64,000 nt of DNA from M3007 sp043764095 (GTDB lineage: Bacteria; Bacteroidota; Bacteroidia; Chitinophagales; Saprospiraceae): assembly GCA_043764095.1 (NCBI GenBank), contig JAYUKX010000198.1:1-64000 (forward strand), read 5' to 3'. The translations under genes were made by a program, and so were the position numbers. This document shows, piece after piece, positions 1 through 8,244 of this stretch. How positions within the stretch are numbered: position 1 is the stretch's first letter; every line of letters starts with the position of its first letter. The notes beneath the pieces are model-generated. The model did no database searches and was not told where the DNA came from. It saw only the letters and a list, made by a program, of their open reading frames with translations.

Positions 1-115
1 TTTTTTCGTCCGATGCGCTGCATCGAACTCAAAAAAGTGGCTCGTCTGACCAAAAATTGCCTACTTTTTTGACTCGAAACCGTTGGGCTAAGTTTTTACG
101 ATAAATTTTATTAGG

Positions 116-796
116 TTAGATTTCCGTTTTTAGCACATAACCTACACCAAAATGGGTATGAATTAATTTTTGATCAAAACCTTTGTCTATTTTATTGCGC
201 AGGTAATTGACATATACTTCCACTACATTTGTATTAATTTCAATATCTAAATCCCATACACTTTTAAGAATTTCTATTTTAGGAATAATACGGCCTTGGT
301 TTTTGATGAAATAGACCATGAGTTCAAATTCTCTTGGTGTGAGCACTATTTTTTTACCAGCGCGCCAAGCCTCGTACAAATCCAAATCAAGTTCAATATT
401 TGCAAATGACAATTTGGCGCTATTTACGACAGGTGTAGTCCTTCGCCGGGCCAAAGCATTGATCCGAGCATGTAATTCTTTCATTTGAAAAGGCTTAGCG
501 AGATAGTCATCCGCACCCGCATCTAATCCCGTTATTTTATCGTCGGTTTGGCTCAGTGCCGAAATCATCAAAATAGGCGTATCAATCCCTACTTGGCGCA
601 GTTTGCGACAGAGTTCAATACCATTTTGTTCTGGCATAATTACATCAGAGACAATGACATCATATGTATTTTTGAGCGCTGCCGCCGCTCCTGAAATTCC
701 ATCGAACGCGCAATCGACAATATGGTCATATTCCTCTAACCACTGCCGAACCGATTGCGCCATTTTGCGCTCATCTTCGATTAACAATATTTTCAT
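116..796 (-). CDS. OmpR/PhoB-family response regulator
   Basis: Two-domain DNA-binding response regulator, 226 residues, the usual family length. The receiver domain covers about residues 1-118: acidic pocket E7/D8, phosphoacceptor D51 in SDVIMPEQNG, and the conserved lysine in LAKPF. A winged-helix effector domain covers about 128-225, with the typical LTPREFELMVYF and VVEVYVNYLRNKID segments. It should be phosphorylated by a histidine kinase and bind promoter DNA. No kinase is visible in the window. A partner could lie beyond the left edge, since the gene runs towards coordinate 1 and only 115 bases remain. The start is ATG at 794-796. Identification is secure; the regulon cannot be deduced. 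Confidence 0.95.
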   Translation of the reverse strand: MKILLIEDERKMAQSVRQWLEEYDHIVDCAFDGISGAAAALKNTYDVIVSDVIMPEQNGIELCRKLRQVGIDTPILMISALSQTDDKITGLDAGADDYLAKPFQMKELHARINALARRRTTPVVNSAKLSFANIELDLDLYEAWRAGKKIVLTPREFELMVYFIKNQGRIIPKIEILKSVWDLDIEINTNVVEVYVNYLRNKIDKGFDQKLIHTHFGVGYVLKTEI

Positions 797-1158
797 TAAA
801 AATCAAGATAATAAATTAATAAACATACAACTAGGATAGAATTCATTTTAGGAACAAAGGTGCAACTTTTCTAGTATTAAACGTATAAAGATCTGCAAAT
901 TGGCATTATTTTTGCTTTTAAAAAACACCTTAACACCGCTTAGAAACAGTGGTGGAATAAAAGCACAAATTCATGCTTCAGATTTTAGTCTCAGATTTTC
1001 TTTTTTTTGCGCGAATAGCCTACCTATTTAAGTAGAAAAAGAGGAAATATGACGGCAAAAGATGTGCATCAATCTGTACCATTATTTCGACACCGTTCTT
1101 TATTTATACATACACCCTTTAATTGCGCACACAAAGTGCGTTAGCCATTCTTACTTAA
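797..1158. other. intergenic region, divergent promoters expected
   Basis: This 362-base AT-rich gap separates the minus-strand response regulator from the plus-strand haloperoxidase-like gene, so both promoters should lie here. I see no convincing TAnnTTTG element. A short GCGCAC/GTGCG inverted repeat at about 1125-1141 is weak. A 31-codon frame beginning at 1049 has no support. Confidence 0.4.
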
Positions 1159-2535
1159 ATGCATAAAAATTACAAATTAGCCCTCCTTTTATTCATAAGT
1201 TGTGGCTTATTCATTACTGCCTGTCAGGATGAACCCACCCCCGAAGCAACGCAAACAGCCGCCACATTCAAGCATACCGCTATTTCCAAATGGAACGATG
1301 TATTCCTTCATATTGAGCGTCATGCAGCAGGTTATCGCCCGGGGCCCGCGCCACGTGCGCTCGGACTTATTGGATTAGCGACTTACGAGGCATGTATCAA
1401 CGGTATGCCCGAATACCAATCTTTGGCCACAGAATACCAAGGCTTATCGATTCCCGCCGCTAATCCAAAAACGGATTATTATTGGCCAGCAGTGGCCAGT
1501 GGTGTACATGAATTTTTATTGCGCCGTTTTTTTGCCACACAAGACGATACTTACCTCGCGGAGATCGACAAAGTAGCATCTGAACTGGAATTTGCTTTTA
1601 AATCGGAAACTACCTCAGAGCGTGTAGAAGCGTCTAAGGCTTATGGAACCATTGTAGGGAATGCTATTTGGGAATGGTCGAAAACCGATCCATTTGGTCA
1701 TGATGCATTTCTGGATCCATTTAATAACTACGCTTGGCAGGATCATTATTCCAAAGATGGTGATTGGGCACCCACGCTACCCGGCCCTGGCCGCCCGATG
1801 TTCCCTTATTGGGGTAAGGCGCGTACGTTTGCGATTGAAGAAACCGACAAATTGTGCGCAAAGCCCATACCTTATAGTGCATCACCAACATCGGAGTTAT
1901 ACGCACAGGCATTGGAAGTATATGCCCGGAGCGGTGTCAGCCAAACCTATGAAGATAAGTGGATCGGTGAATTTTGGAGCGATGACCTACTGAATCTTAC
2001 CTTTAGTCCAGGCCCTCGTTGGATTGCCGTGGCCAACCAAGTATATACCTCCAAAGATAGCGATTTAGAGACTGCTATTGTGTGCAATGCCAAAACAGGT
2101 ATGGCACTCAATGATGCAGCGGTGGCCTGTTGGCACTCCAAATACTACTATAATGTGGAACGCCCTGAGACCTATATTAAACGTGTGATCGACCCCAACT
2201 ACGAACCAGCCTTGAAAGATCCGCAAACGGGTGCTACTGGCATAACGCCCTCATTTCCAGCATTTCCTAGTGGTCACTCAACGATGGGTGCGGCAGGTGC
2301 AGAGATATTGACCAGTATTTTTGGCAACAACTATGCAATGTTTGACAAGTGCCACAATGGTCGCTCGGAATTCCTGAGTACACCTCGCTTTTTTGGTTCT
2401 TTTTACGATATGGCCGAGGAAAATGCCGTTTCTCGGATACCACTTGGTGTTCATTTTCGGATGGACTGCGAAGTTGGTGTTGACTTGGGTTTGGTATGTG
2501 GAAGGAAAGTGAATGCTTTGCCTTGGAAGAAGTAG
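1159..2535 (+). CDS. vanadium-dependent haloperoxidase / PAP2-like lipoprotein
   Basis: 458 residues. The N-terminus carries a lipoprotein signal (LLLFISCGLFITACQDE), so export and lipid anchoring at the cysteine of TACQ are expected. The C-terminal half has the hallmarks of the vanadium haloperoxidase/acid phosphatase superfamily: a Y..ERPETY arginine segment, FPSGHSTMGAAGAE (the active-site histidine loop) and SRIPLGVHFRMDCEVG (the R.(5)H site holding vanadate or phosphate). The length and the long helical N-terminal half match haloperoxidase-like proteins rather than small PAP2 phosphatases. Whether it oxidises halides or hydrolyses phosphate esters cannot be told from the sequence. The gene stands alone, and a hairpin terminator follows at 2719. 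Confidence 0.85.
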   Translation: MHKNYKLALLLFISCGLFITACQDEPTPEATQTAATFKHTAISKWNDVFLHIERHAAGYRPGPAPRALGLIGLATYEACINGMPEYQSLATEYQGLSIPAANPKTDYYWPAVASGVHEFLLRRFFATQDDTYLAEIDKVASELEFAFKSETTSERVEASKAYGTIVGNAIWEWSKTDPFGHDAFLDPFNNYAWQDHYSKDGDWAPTLPGPGRPMFPYWGKARTFAIEETDKLCAKPIPYSASPTSELYAQALEVYARSGVSQTYEDKWIGEFWSDDLLNLTFSPGPRWIAVANQVYTSKDSDLETAIVCNAKTGMALNDAAVACWHSKYYYNVERPETYIKRVIDPNYEPALKDPQTGATGITPSFPAFPSGHSTMGAAGAEILTSIFGNNYAMFDKCHNGRSEFLSTPRFFGSFYDMAEENAVSRIPLGVHFRMDCEVGVDLGLVCGRKVNALPWKK

Positions 2536-2619
2536 TGTGAATAGTTATAAATTAATAAATGCCTATTTTTATCCTTGAAAACATAAATGTAATTTATAAC
2601 TTATTCTATAAACGTAGCG

Positions 2620-2668
2620 TACACTTTTTTCTACCACAAAAGTGCACAAGAGTCCACAAAAGCGTAGA
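2620..2668 (+). repeat. dispersed repeat, TTCTACCACAAAAG family (copy 1)
   Basis: The stretch from about 2627 (ttctaccacaaaagtgcaca...gtccacaaaagcgtag) closely matches both arms of the large palindrome at 20147-20253. It lies in the intergenic space after the haloperoxidase-like gene. It is probably a dispersed extragenic element of this genome. Here it occurs as a single arm rather than a full palindrome. Confidence 0.6.
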
Positions 2669-2718
2669 GTGGCGCTTCACTTTTTTTAGTTCACAAAAGG
2701 GTTGTATTGTAATGTTTT

Positions 2719-2761
2719 AAAAAAGCCACTTGGTACTGTTGGGTACTGAGTGGCTTTTTTT
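2719..2761. terminator. intrinsic terminator hairpin
   Basis: The sequence aaaaaagccact ... agtggctttttt forms a stem with A/T tracts on both sides and a GGTACTGTTGGGTACTG loop region. It could terminate the upstream plus-strand gene. The symmetric A and T runs would let it act in both directions. Confidence 0.75.
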
Positions 2762-2833
2762 GTTATGTAATTTCAGATATTTTTTTGGAACTTTGGGGCT
2801 TGAGGAACGATAAAACATTAAATTTTCAAAATT

Positions 2834-3751
2834 ATGCCAAAAAAGAACGAAAAACAAGCAAATACTATTCATTTTGAAGCTATTATTAAAAAAGGTTGCG
2901 ACTTATTAATGACAACAATGTGCTATAGTCAGAGTAATATCGTTAACAAACTTACTGTACTCCATTATCAAATATCAAAACCTTGGTTGAGTAGTTTTTT
3001 AAATGGTACTCGTCCGGGAAAACCAGATATGTTAATGAAAACATCCAAGGGTGTCCAATACTTGGAGCAGGAACTGGGTTATACCTATCAATATGAACTA
3101 CAAGACTACAACACCCAAAGCGCACTTGGTTGGCAGCAAAAAGTTCAGCCTGAATCGGAGCAGGAGATAGATACGCTACAATCTGTCAAATTTCACGACG
3201 ATGGTCGCGTACCCGTCCAATATAAAACCGCGTTTTTTGCCAATGCACAACACGAAGTTATAGAAATTGGAGTGCGGCTCAATACCTTCTCTTCTTATTT
3301 TACTTCGCAAAACGACCAAGTGTATAAAGCGCATATTATCAAACTATTGGAGCGCGGAGTAAATGTAAAAGGCTATCTGCTAGACCCCGAATCTAATGAA
3401 TCCCGAATCTACTTCCATGATCGCGCCAAGGTGCAAAGCAAAGAAAACGATGCCATCGATGAAATGAAAAGGGTCAAAGAAAACCTACGTTTGTTGGTTA
3501 GGGAATTTGCGCAGATGGGACTAAAAGGGAAATTTGAAATCTATGAATACAAGCATATTCCTTATGGTAATTTCTTTGTAGTGGATGGTGCTGAACCTGA
3601 TGGGAAAATGATGATGGCCAATTACATTTATGGCATACGCCGGGCAGAAAGTCCTGTATGGGAATTTTCAAAAAAAGCCAATCCACCGCTTTACCGGAAA
3701 TACTGGGAATCGGTTCAAAAATTTATAGAGGGTGCAAAAAAACTAGAGTAA
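2834..3751 (+). CDS. putative regulator with N-terminal DNA-binding-like region and DUF5919/PLD-like C-terminal domain
   Basis: 305 residues with no signal peptide or membrane segment. Residues 12-75 (IIKKGCDLLMTTMCYSQSNI...ISKPWLSSFLNGTRP) look like a degenerate helix-turn-helix, with the pattern 'W.S.FLNG.RPGKP'. The C-terminal half (about 130-300: EIGVRLNTFSSYF, LLERGVNVKGYLLDPES, IYEYKHIPYGNFFVVDG) resembles the phospholipase D-like ligand-sensing domain found behind XRE-type regulators and in DUF5919 proteins. No HxKxxxxD catalytic motif is present, so enzymatic activity is unlikely. It is probably an intracellular sensor-regulator. The tandem palindrome at 3931-3950, just downstream, could be a target site, but that is inference. 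Family assignment is tentative. Confidence 0.5.
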   Translation: MPKKNEKQANTIHFEAIIKKGCDLLMTTMCYSQSNIVNKLTVLHYQISKPWLSSFLNGTRPGKPDMLMKTSKGVQYLEQELGYTYQYELQDYNTQSALGWQQKVQPESEQEIDTLQSVKFHDDGRVPVQYKTAFFANAQHEVIEIGVRLNTFSSYFTSQNDQVYKAHIIKLLERGVNVKGYLLDPESNESRIYFHDRAKVQSKENDAIDEMKRVKENLRLLVREFAQMGLKGKFEIYEYKHIPYGNFFVVDGAEPDGKMMMANYIYGIRRAESPVWEFSKKANPPLYRKYWESVQKFIEGAKKLE

Positions 3752-3930
3752 AACGCCTCCGAATTTCATTACAATTATCATGGTATTTTGCGTCAAAACA
3801 GCCTTGTATTTCCGCAAAATAAGTGCATGCTATGCCCCTTGCAAAACAGGTAATTGCGTAATAAAATTGTCCTTCAGAAACGACCCACTTATCCCCAATT
3901 CTTCCTTATTTATTTCCTGTAAACATTTGT

Positions 3931-3950
3931 GTAAATTTACGTAAATTTAC
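3931..3950. promoter_or_regulatory. tandem palindromic operator candidate
   Basis: Two adjacent perfect 10-bp palindromes, GTAAATTTAC GTAAATTTAC, lie about 50 bases upstream of a TACTTTTG -7 box and 90 bases before the next gene. Head-to-tail palindromes in this position are typical of repressor or activator sites. No regulator has been matched to it. Confidence 0.4.
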
Positions 3951-3999
3951 ATAAACCATTGTTTATCAAAGGAATACCCCACCCCCCATAGCCCCCCGA

Positions 4000-4007
4000 T
4001 ACTTTTG
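4000..4007 (+). promoter_or_regulatory. Bacteroidota -7 promoter element
   Basis: TACTTTTG fits the Bacteroidota sigma consensus TAnnTTTG and lies 32 bases before the start codon at 4040. No clear TTG -33 box is found at the expected distance, so the promoter may depend on an activator. Confidence 0.45.
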
Positions 4008-4039
4008 CAGCATCATTTTCACCAAACAAAATTTTAAAG

Positions 4040-4414
4040 ATGATGTGCAGTATCAAAAAATTTATTTTCGGATCATTGGTTTGTTTTTGGGGCCTTATGT
4101 ATCCCCTCTCTGCCACGTATAGCAATACAGGTGTTGACACGTTGAATACCCTCTCTTCTTGTCCAAAGCCGACAGTAGGTTTGGCCGGTCAAGGCTCAGA
4201 CTCTTTTACGTTTAGTGTTGTTGCTGCAAGCGGCACAAGCGTTGAGTATTGGGTAGTAAAAAACGGCGGTGGTAGTGGCCCTGTGAAGACAGTAAGTGGC
4301 AGTAGTGTGACTATTTCTGGTCTTGCAGCGGGTACCTATACTGTTTATTTTGAGGGCGTATGTGAAGGATCCAGATCGGACATTATTATCTTTGATGATC
4401 TGATAATGCCATAG
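4040..4414 (+). CDS. small secreted beta-rich protein
   Basis: 124 residues. The N-terminus MMCSIKKFIFGSLVCFWGLMYPLSA is a signal-peptide-like leader. The rest is rich in Ser, Thr, Gly and Val, with alternating hydrophobic residues ending in VTISGLAAGTYTVYFEG, the usual last strands of a fibronectin III/Ig-like module. Two cysteines (SSCPKP and EGVCEG) could form a disulphide. No sorting domain follows, and the function is unknown. It has its own probable promoter (4000) and ends at the convergent terminator at 4466. The start could also be the second ATG at 4043. Confidence 0.65.
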   Translation: MMCSIKKFIFGSLVCFWGLMYPLSATYSNTGVDTLNTLSSCPKPTVGLAGQGSDSFTFSVVAASGTSVEYWVVKNGGGSGPVKTVSGSSVTISGLAAGTYTVYFEGVCEGSRSDIIIFDDLIMP

Positions 4415-4465
4415 TATTAATGCATGCGGTATGCTCAGTATCGTTGCAAAGTTCAGCATACAAAT

Positions 4466-4512
4466 CTAGTACTCCGATGACTTAGTGGACGATAAAAGTA
4501 TCGGAGTACTAG
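4466..4512. terminator. convergent terminator hairpin
   Basis: Perfect 13-bp arms, ctagtactccgat and atcggagtactag, are separated by 21 bases and followed by tattttttaa. The hairpin sits between convergent genes and overlaps the last codons of the minus-strand gene ending at 4509, so it serves the plus-strand gene best. Confidence 0.7.
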
Positions 4513-5966
4513 TATTTTTTAAGTTGCTCCAGTATCCATTCTTTCATATAAAGCCCATTTGATTTTTCCATTGCATTTAATATCTGCTGCTCTCCATACT
4601 TTTTGTCCGTCAGCATTTTAGCAATTTCGGTAAAAGCCAATGCAGCCCTAATAGGTCCCGTACTCCCTTTTTTTTCTAATATTCGTTTTAGTGAAAGGCA
4701 TTGTTCGCGTACATAAACAATATCTTGTATTTCATACGCGCTACAGATAACTAATAGTTTGGCTCTAGTGGTATCGTTGATATTATCGTATTGTACCTGC
4801 TCCAAAAGGTCAATTACCCTAACGTATTCTTTTTGCTCAAATGCTGCAATGGCATCACACAAAATGATCAATTTATCTTTTTGGTCTTTGGGTAATTGAT
4901 CTTGATGTTTTTTTACAAATTGGCGCGCCCACTGAAACGCCTTCACAGAGCAAGCAATATAAACAATATTACCAAGAAGGCCATTCACTAATCGGCCTTT
5001 TTGCAAAAACAGGTTATTATGATCGGCCAGCACATTTAATTGGTGCATTTCGGTCATTTTGATACTTGAATTAGGCATGCGGGATCGAATGGCAACAAAC
5101 CGATGCAGGTAACGCAATAATTGGTGCATATCATTAGCATCCAATGATTTAGCGTGTTTTTTAAAAATATCTTTGGCCCGTTCGTAATGTTCTAATGATA
5201 AAGAGGAAAAGAGTTCATTAATCTCTTTGTGTAGGTCAAGTAACGGGAAATCTGTTTGCGGAAGCGCATCATTGGGCGAAGTCAAATCCTTTTCTGTTGT
5301 TGATAACTGACCTTTTTTCCCTTCTTGCGGAGGGTTTAGTTTAGTCAATACTGCATTATCAATAACAGATTGTAAATGGAGTACATTAGATAGTTGATGG
5401 ATAAGCGAAACACAATTTTGCATAGCAGCAGGATGGGCATGTTCTGCTTCAGATATTACAAATTGGCGGTAATACTGAGCCACCATTAGCCCTTTGGCGC
5501 ACTCCATACCGCTCTTCATGTTATGCTTTTGAACGGTAGTAAAAAGGGCATTAATTTGGGCATCATGCTCTTTTTTTAGTCCTTTCTGATTCAATATCTC
5601 CAGCCATTTCAATTGAGATATCCAATCTTTATCATCGAACGCCTCGCCTATTAAAAAAAATTTCAATTTGGCATGCAAGTCGTGAAAAGTATTAAACATA
5701 TCCTTGCGCATATCCTCCTCGTTTTTGTCCTTCTTTTTATCTTTTCTTTTATCCTCCGCATTTTTGAGAAAAATAGTTGGATATGCGTCCATAATATCGT
5801 CCTCAAAATTTTTAATATTTTTGAGTGTTAATGAGTCGATATGTTTAAAAGCCAGCCATGGGATCGAATCTTGGGGAGCATTTGATTCCATAAACTTACG
5901 AAAATGCTTTCTCTCAACAGCACCTAACGTTGAAAACAGTGCAAAAAACTTATATTTATCAATCAT
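4509..5966 (-). CDS. hypothetical alpha-helical cytoplasmic protein
   Basis: 485 residues with no signal peptide or membrane segment. It is almost entirely alpha-helical in appearance. A strongly charged stretch near residues 70-90 (EDKRKDKKKDKNEEDMRKD) resembles a flexible or coiled linker. The C-terminal half (about 250-480) reads like a series of helical pairs (LHKEINELFSSLSLEHYERAKDIF, AIAAFEQKEYVRVIDLLEQV), suggesting TPR-like solenoid repeats. No catalytic motif is recognisable. Proteins of this general build are common lineage-specific hypotheticals in Saprospiria. The gene is single, and its 3' end overlaps a terminator hairpin. Confidence 0.7.
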   Translation of the reverse strand: MIDKYKFFALFSTLGAVERKHFRKFMESNAPQDSIPWLAFKHIDSLTLKNIKNFEDDIMDAYPTIFLKNAEDKRKDKKKDKNEEDMRKDMFNTFHDLHAKLKFFLIGEAFDDKDWISQLKWLEILNQKGLKKEHDAQINALFTTVQKHNMKSGMECAKGLMVAQYYRQFVISEAEHAHPAAMQNCVSLIHQLSNVLHLQSVIDNAVLTKLNPPQEGKKGQLSTTEKDLTSPNDALPQTDFPLLDLHKEINELFSSLSLEHYERAKDIFKKHAKSLDANDMHQLLRYLHRFVAIRSRMPNSSIKMTEMHQLNVLADHNNLFLQKGRLVNGLLGNIVYIACSVKAFQWARQFVKKHQDQLPKDQKDKLIILCDAIAAFEQKEYVRVIDLLEQVQYDNINDTTRAKLLVICSAYEIQDIVYVREQCLSLKRILEKKGSTGPIRAALAFTEIAKMLTDKKYGEQQILNAMEKSNGLYMKEWILEQLKKY

Positions 5967-6299
5967 AAAAAATTGGTTTTTTTATTAAATAAAATAAAAT
6001 TCATTTTAAAAAACATGGAGAAATACCAAAAACTAGATGCATGCAGTAGCGTACAAAATGGACTAAAATAAAGACTTCTGTTCAGCAACAAAAAATAACG
6101 TAAATAATTAAAAATCAACACATTAAACGCCAAAAAGCAAATATTTACCAATTTGAAATACGCTATTTTTAATTATTTACTGCAACATAAAAGCAAACAT
6201 TTTTCCAAAAAAATAGTGGAGAAACCGCGGGGATTGGTTTTTTAGCAGATGTAGCCCAACCTTAATATTGCTCTGTCAGAACGCAAAAGAGATACGATC
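5967..6299. other. AT-rich intergenic region
   Basis: This 333-base gap lies between divergent genes and is very AT-rich. I find no strong hairpin, repeat or TAnnTTTG box. Promoters for both flanking genes are presumably here. Confidence 0.3.
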
Positions 6300-6605
6300 A
6301 TGACTATACTAAAAAAACACCTCATAGATAAATTTCAGGAACACCTCGAGGCCCAATACAATGAATACTGTAAGCGGCATGATATGGCAAAAAATGAACA
6401 CCAACTGGTTGGTTACTTAATCGACCAAATGCTCATCCCACCAACTCAGCTGCAAAAGTATACCATTCTTCGAGAATTTGAAAAAATAAATAACGAATCA
6501 AAGTGTCCAAAAACTCAAGTAGTTGAAACATTGGCCAATAGGTTCAGCCTAAGCGAGCGGACAATTTGGTCTATTTTGAAAAATAATACTACTAAATACA
6601 AATAG
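6300..6605 (+). CDS. small helix-turn-helix-like protein
   Basis: 101 residues, basic and helical. The C-terminal third (PKTQVVETLANRFSLSERTI, then WSILKNN) has the spacing of a helix-turn-helix as in Mor/C-type or sigma-like regulators: helix, turn at FSLS, recognition helix ERTIWSIL. The N-terminal part (LIDKFQEHLEAQYNEYCKRH) is probably a dimerising helix. It lies just upstream of the nucleosidase-GUN4-SPFH block and could be a local regulator or a remnant of mobile DNA. Both are inferences. Confidence 0.6.
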   Translation: MTILKKHLIDKFQEHLEAQYNEYCKRHDMAKNEHQLVGYLIDQMLIPPTQLQKYTILREFEKINNESKCPKTQVVETLANRFSLSERTIWSILKNNTTKYK

Positions 6606-6838
6606 TTCGGCATGACGAATGATTTGTCCCTTTGAGTACTCTAACTAATACAACTAAGCATTCATAAGCTGTTGAAGACACCGAATAACCAATGAGATAC
6701 CCCCTAAACTGAATGAAAATGCTTTTGAATTTCTAGGTACGTTAAGCGTGTTGTGGGTGGGGATTTTTTCCTTGCCCTCAATACCGTACTTCTTGGATAT
6801 GTAGTTTTTGTAGTAACGAAATATAACCCTTGAATATT

Positions 6839-7981
6839 ATGCGTGTGCTTATTTTAACGCCATTGAAACTAGAGTTAGAGGCTGTGTTGCGGCACTTGCC
6901 ATGTTGTACTGCCAAAGAGGTAAATGGTGCCGCATATTGGTTCGGTACATTCTTAGGCAAACACACCGAGTATGAAGTAATGGTGTGTGAAACGGGCATG
7001 AAAGTCGTAAAAATGGCCTTGGCGACCAAAACTGCCGTGGATTATTTTGATCCGCAAATTGCCTTGGTTATCGGTATTGCAGGCGGAATAAAATCAGATA
7101 TAAAAAAAGGCGATGTAGTGATCGGTGAAACAATATACGGGTACGGCGGTGGTAAAGAAGAAGAAACAGGTTTTAGTGCACGTCCCGATATGGAAAGATG
7201 CAGCGATAAACTGGTGGCGCAATCAAAAATTATACGCGTAGGCCGTAAATGGGAGAAAAGAATTCATCTCGCCGCTCCCGACGGCAACCAACCTACCGTA
7301 CACTTGGGCCAAATCGCCGTAGATGATAAGGTGGTTGCGACAGATAAAGGCCCCACGTTTTCACTCATCAAAAAGCACTATAACGATGCTCTTTGCTTAG
7401 AAATGGAGGGTATCGGTTTTGCCCATGCCATTCAGCAATACAAACATATTGAGGCTTTGGTGATCCGTGGTATTTCTGATTTATGCGCGCAGAAGTCGGA
7501 AACGGATAAAGAGAATTGGCAGGAGGTGGCTGCGGATCGGGCTGGGGGGTTTGGGTTTGAGTTGCTATACGAATTAGATGTGGAATCATTTAAAAACTAT
7601 AATAATATGGATGTTAAAACGATTGTCAAACAGGTGTATGATTTACTACTCCCTGCTGCACTCAAAGAAATAGGTAACGATTTTGCTGGTGCTGCGAATG
7701 AAGATATTCGGGTGTTATGGAAGAAGGTAAAGCCGCTTTTTATTAAAGAGGTGGAGAAACTGGCTAAGGATCCTGATAATACGGATCGGCAGGGGGCTGT
7801 GCGGAATGCTTTGACGGATGGGTTGGAGGAGAATGAGGGTATTAAGGAGGAACTTGAGGTGCTTTTGGGAAAATTGCAGGGGCAATCTAGTGGGCAGACG
7901 ATTTCTGTGGTGAATTCAAAAAATGTTATTGCGGGGGGGACGATTAGTGTTGGGGGTGATTTTCGGTTGGGGGATGGGTGA
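6839..7981 (+). CDS. MTA/SAH-nucleosidase-like domain fused to helical domain and VGGD beta-tail
   Basis: 380 residues from ATG 6839; an upstream in-frame TTG at 6830 is less likely. Residues 1-250 form a PNP/UDP-phosphorylase family domain: VLILTPLKLELEAV, the phosphate/ribose loop VIGIAGGIKSDIKKGDVVIG, the substrate segment CLEMEGIGF and the VIRGISDLC strand carrying the catalytic aspartate. Such domains cleave N-glycosidic bonds of nucleosides. Residues about 255-345 (VYDLLLPAALKEIGNDFAGA ... LKEELEVLLGKLQ) form a helical domain seen in predicted conflict-system proteins. The last 30 residues contain NVIAGGTISVGGDFRLGDG. Housekeeping MTA/SAH nucleosidases are about 230 residues and lack these extensions, so this is likely an effector in a signalling or defence system. 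The same beta-motif recurs in the genes at 8245 and 16994. Confidence 0.8.
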   Translation: MRVLILTPLKLELEAVLRHLPCCTAKEVNGAAYWFGTFLGKHTEYEVMVCETGMKVVKMALATKTAVDYFDPQIALVIGIAGGIKSDIKKGDVVIGETIYGYGGGKEEETGFSARPDMERCSDKLVAQSKIIRVGRKWEKRIHLAAPDGNQPTVHLGQIAVDDKVVATDKGPTFSLIKKHYNDALCLEMEGIGFAHAIQQYKHIEALVIRGISDLCAQKSETDKENWQEVAADRAGGFGFELLYELDVESFKNYNNMDVKTIVKQVYDLLLPAALKEIGNDFAGAANEDIRVLWKKVKPLFIKEVEKLAKDPDNTDRQGAVRNALTDGLEENEGIKEELEVLLGKLQGQSSGQTISVVNSKNVIAGGTISVGGDFRLGDG

Positions 7982-8088
7982 GGGAGGTTTCTAATCTTAG
8001 CTGATTTTGTTGACAATGGTTCATTAAATCTTTTTAATAACATTATATTTTTTACTTATCAATAAAGTCAACAGTGGATTATTATTCA

Positions 8089-8140
8089 AATTATTTGAGT
8101 GCGTGACAAAATTGAGGCAAAGAATTGAAATCGGGACAAC
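8089..8140 (+). repeat. short repeat flanking the GUN4-SPFH pair (left copy)
   Basis: The sequence from aattatttgagtgcgtgaca to about 8140 closely matches 12001-12050 in the same orientation and is related to the inverted arm at 12099-12126. Similarity extends roughly 45-50 bases with scattered mismatches. The copies bracket the genes at 8245-11885. Confidence 0.55.
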
Positions 8141-8244
8141 TATTCACTAATTGAGCCTCACGAGCATGTATGATTATAAACAACAATTAAAATAATTCAA
8201 AATAAAACTAAATAATTAATAATATTTTTTATTCTTTTTAATCA

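Noticed and set aside
1..105. possible 3' end of a plus-strand gene or start of a minus-strand kinase
   Set aside because: Open frames exist in more than one phase across the first 100 bases, but too little sequence is available to choose, and none shows a motif.
1049..1144. 31-codon frame upstream of the haloperoxidase-like gene
   Set aside because: No ribosome-binding or coding signals, and the composition is typical of intergenic DNA.
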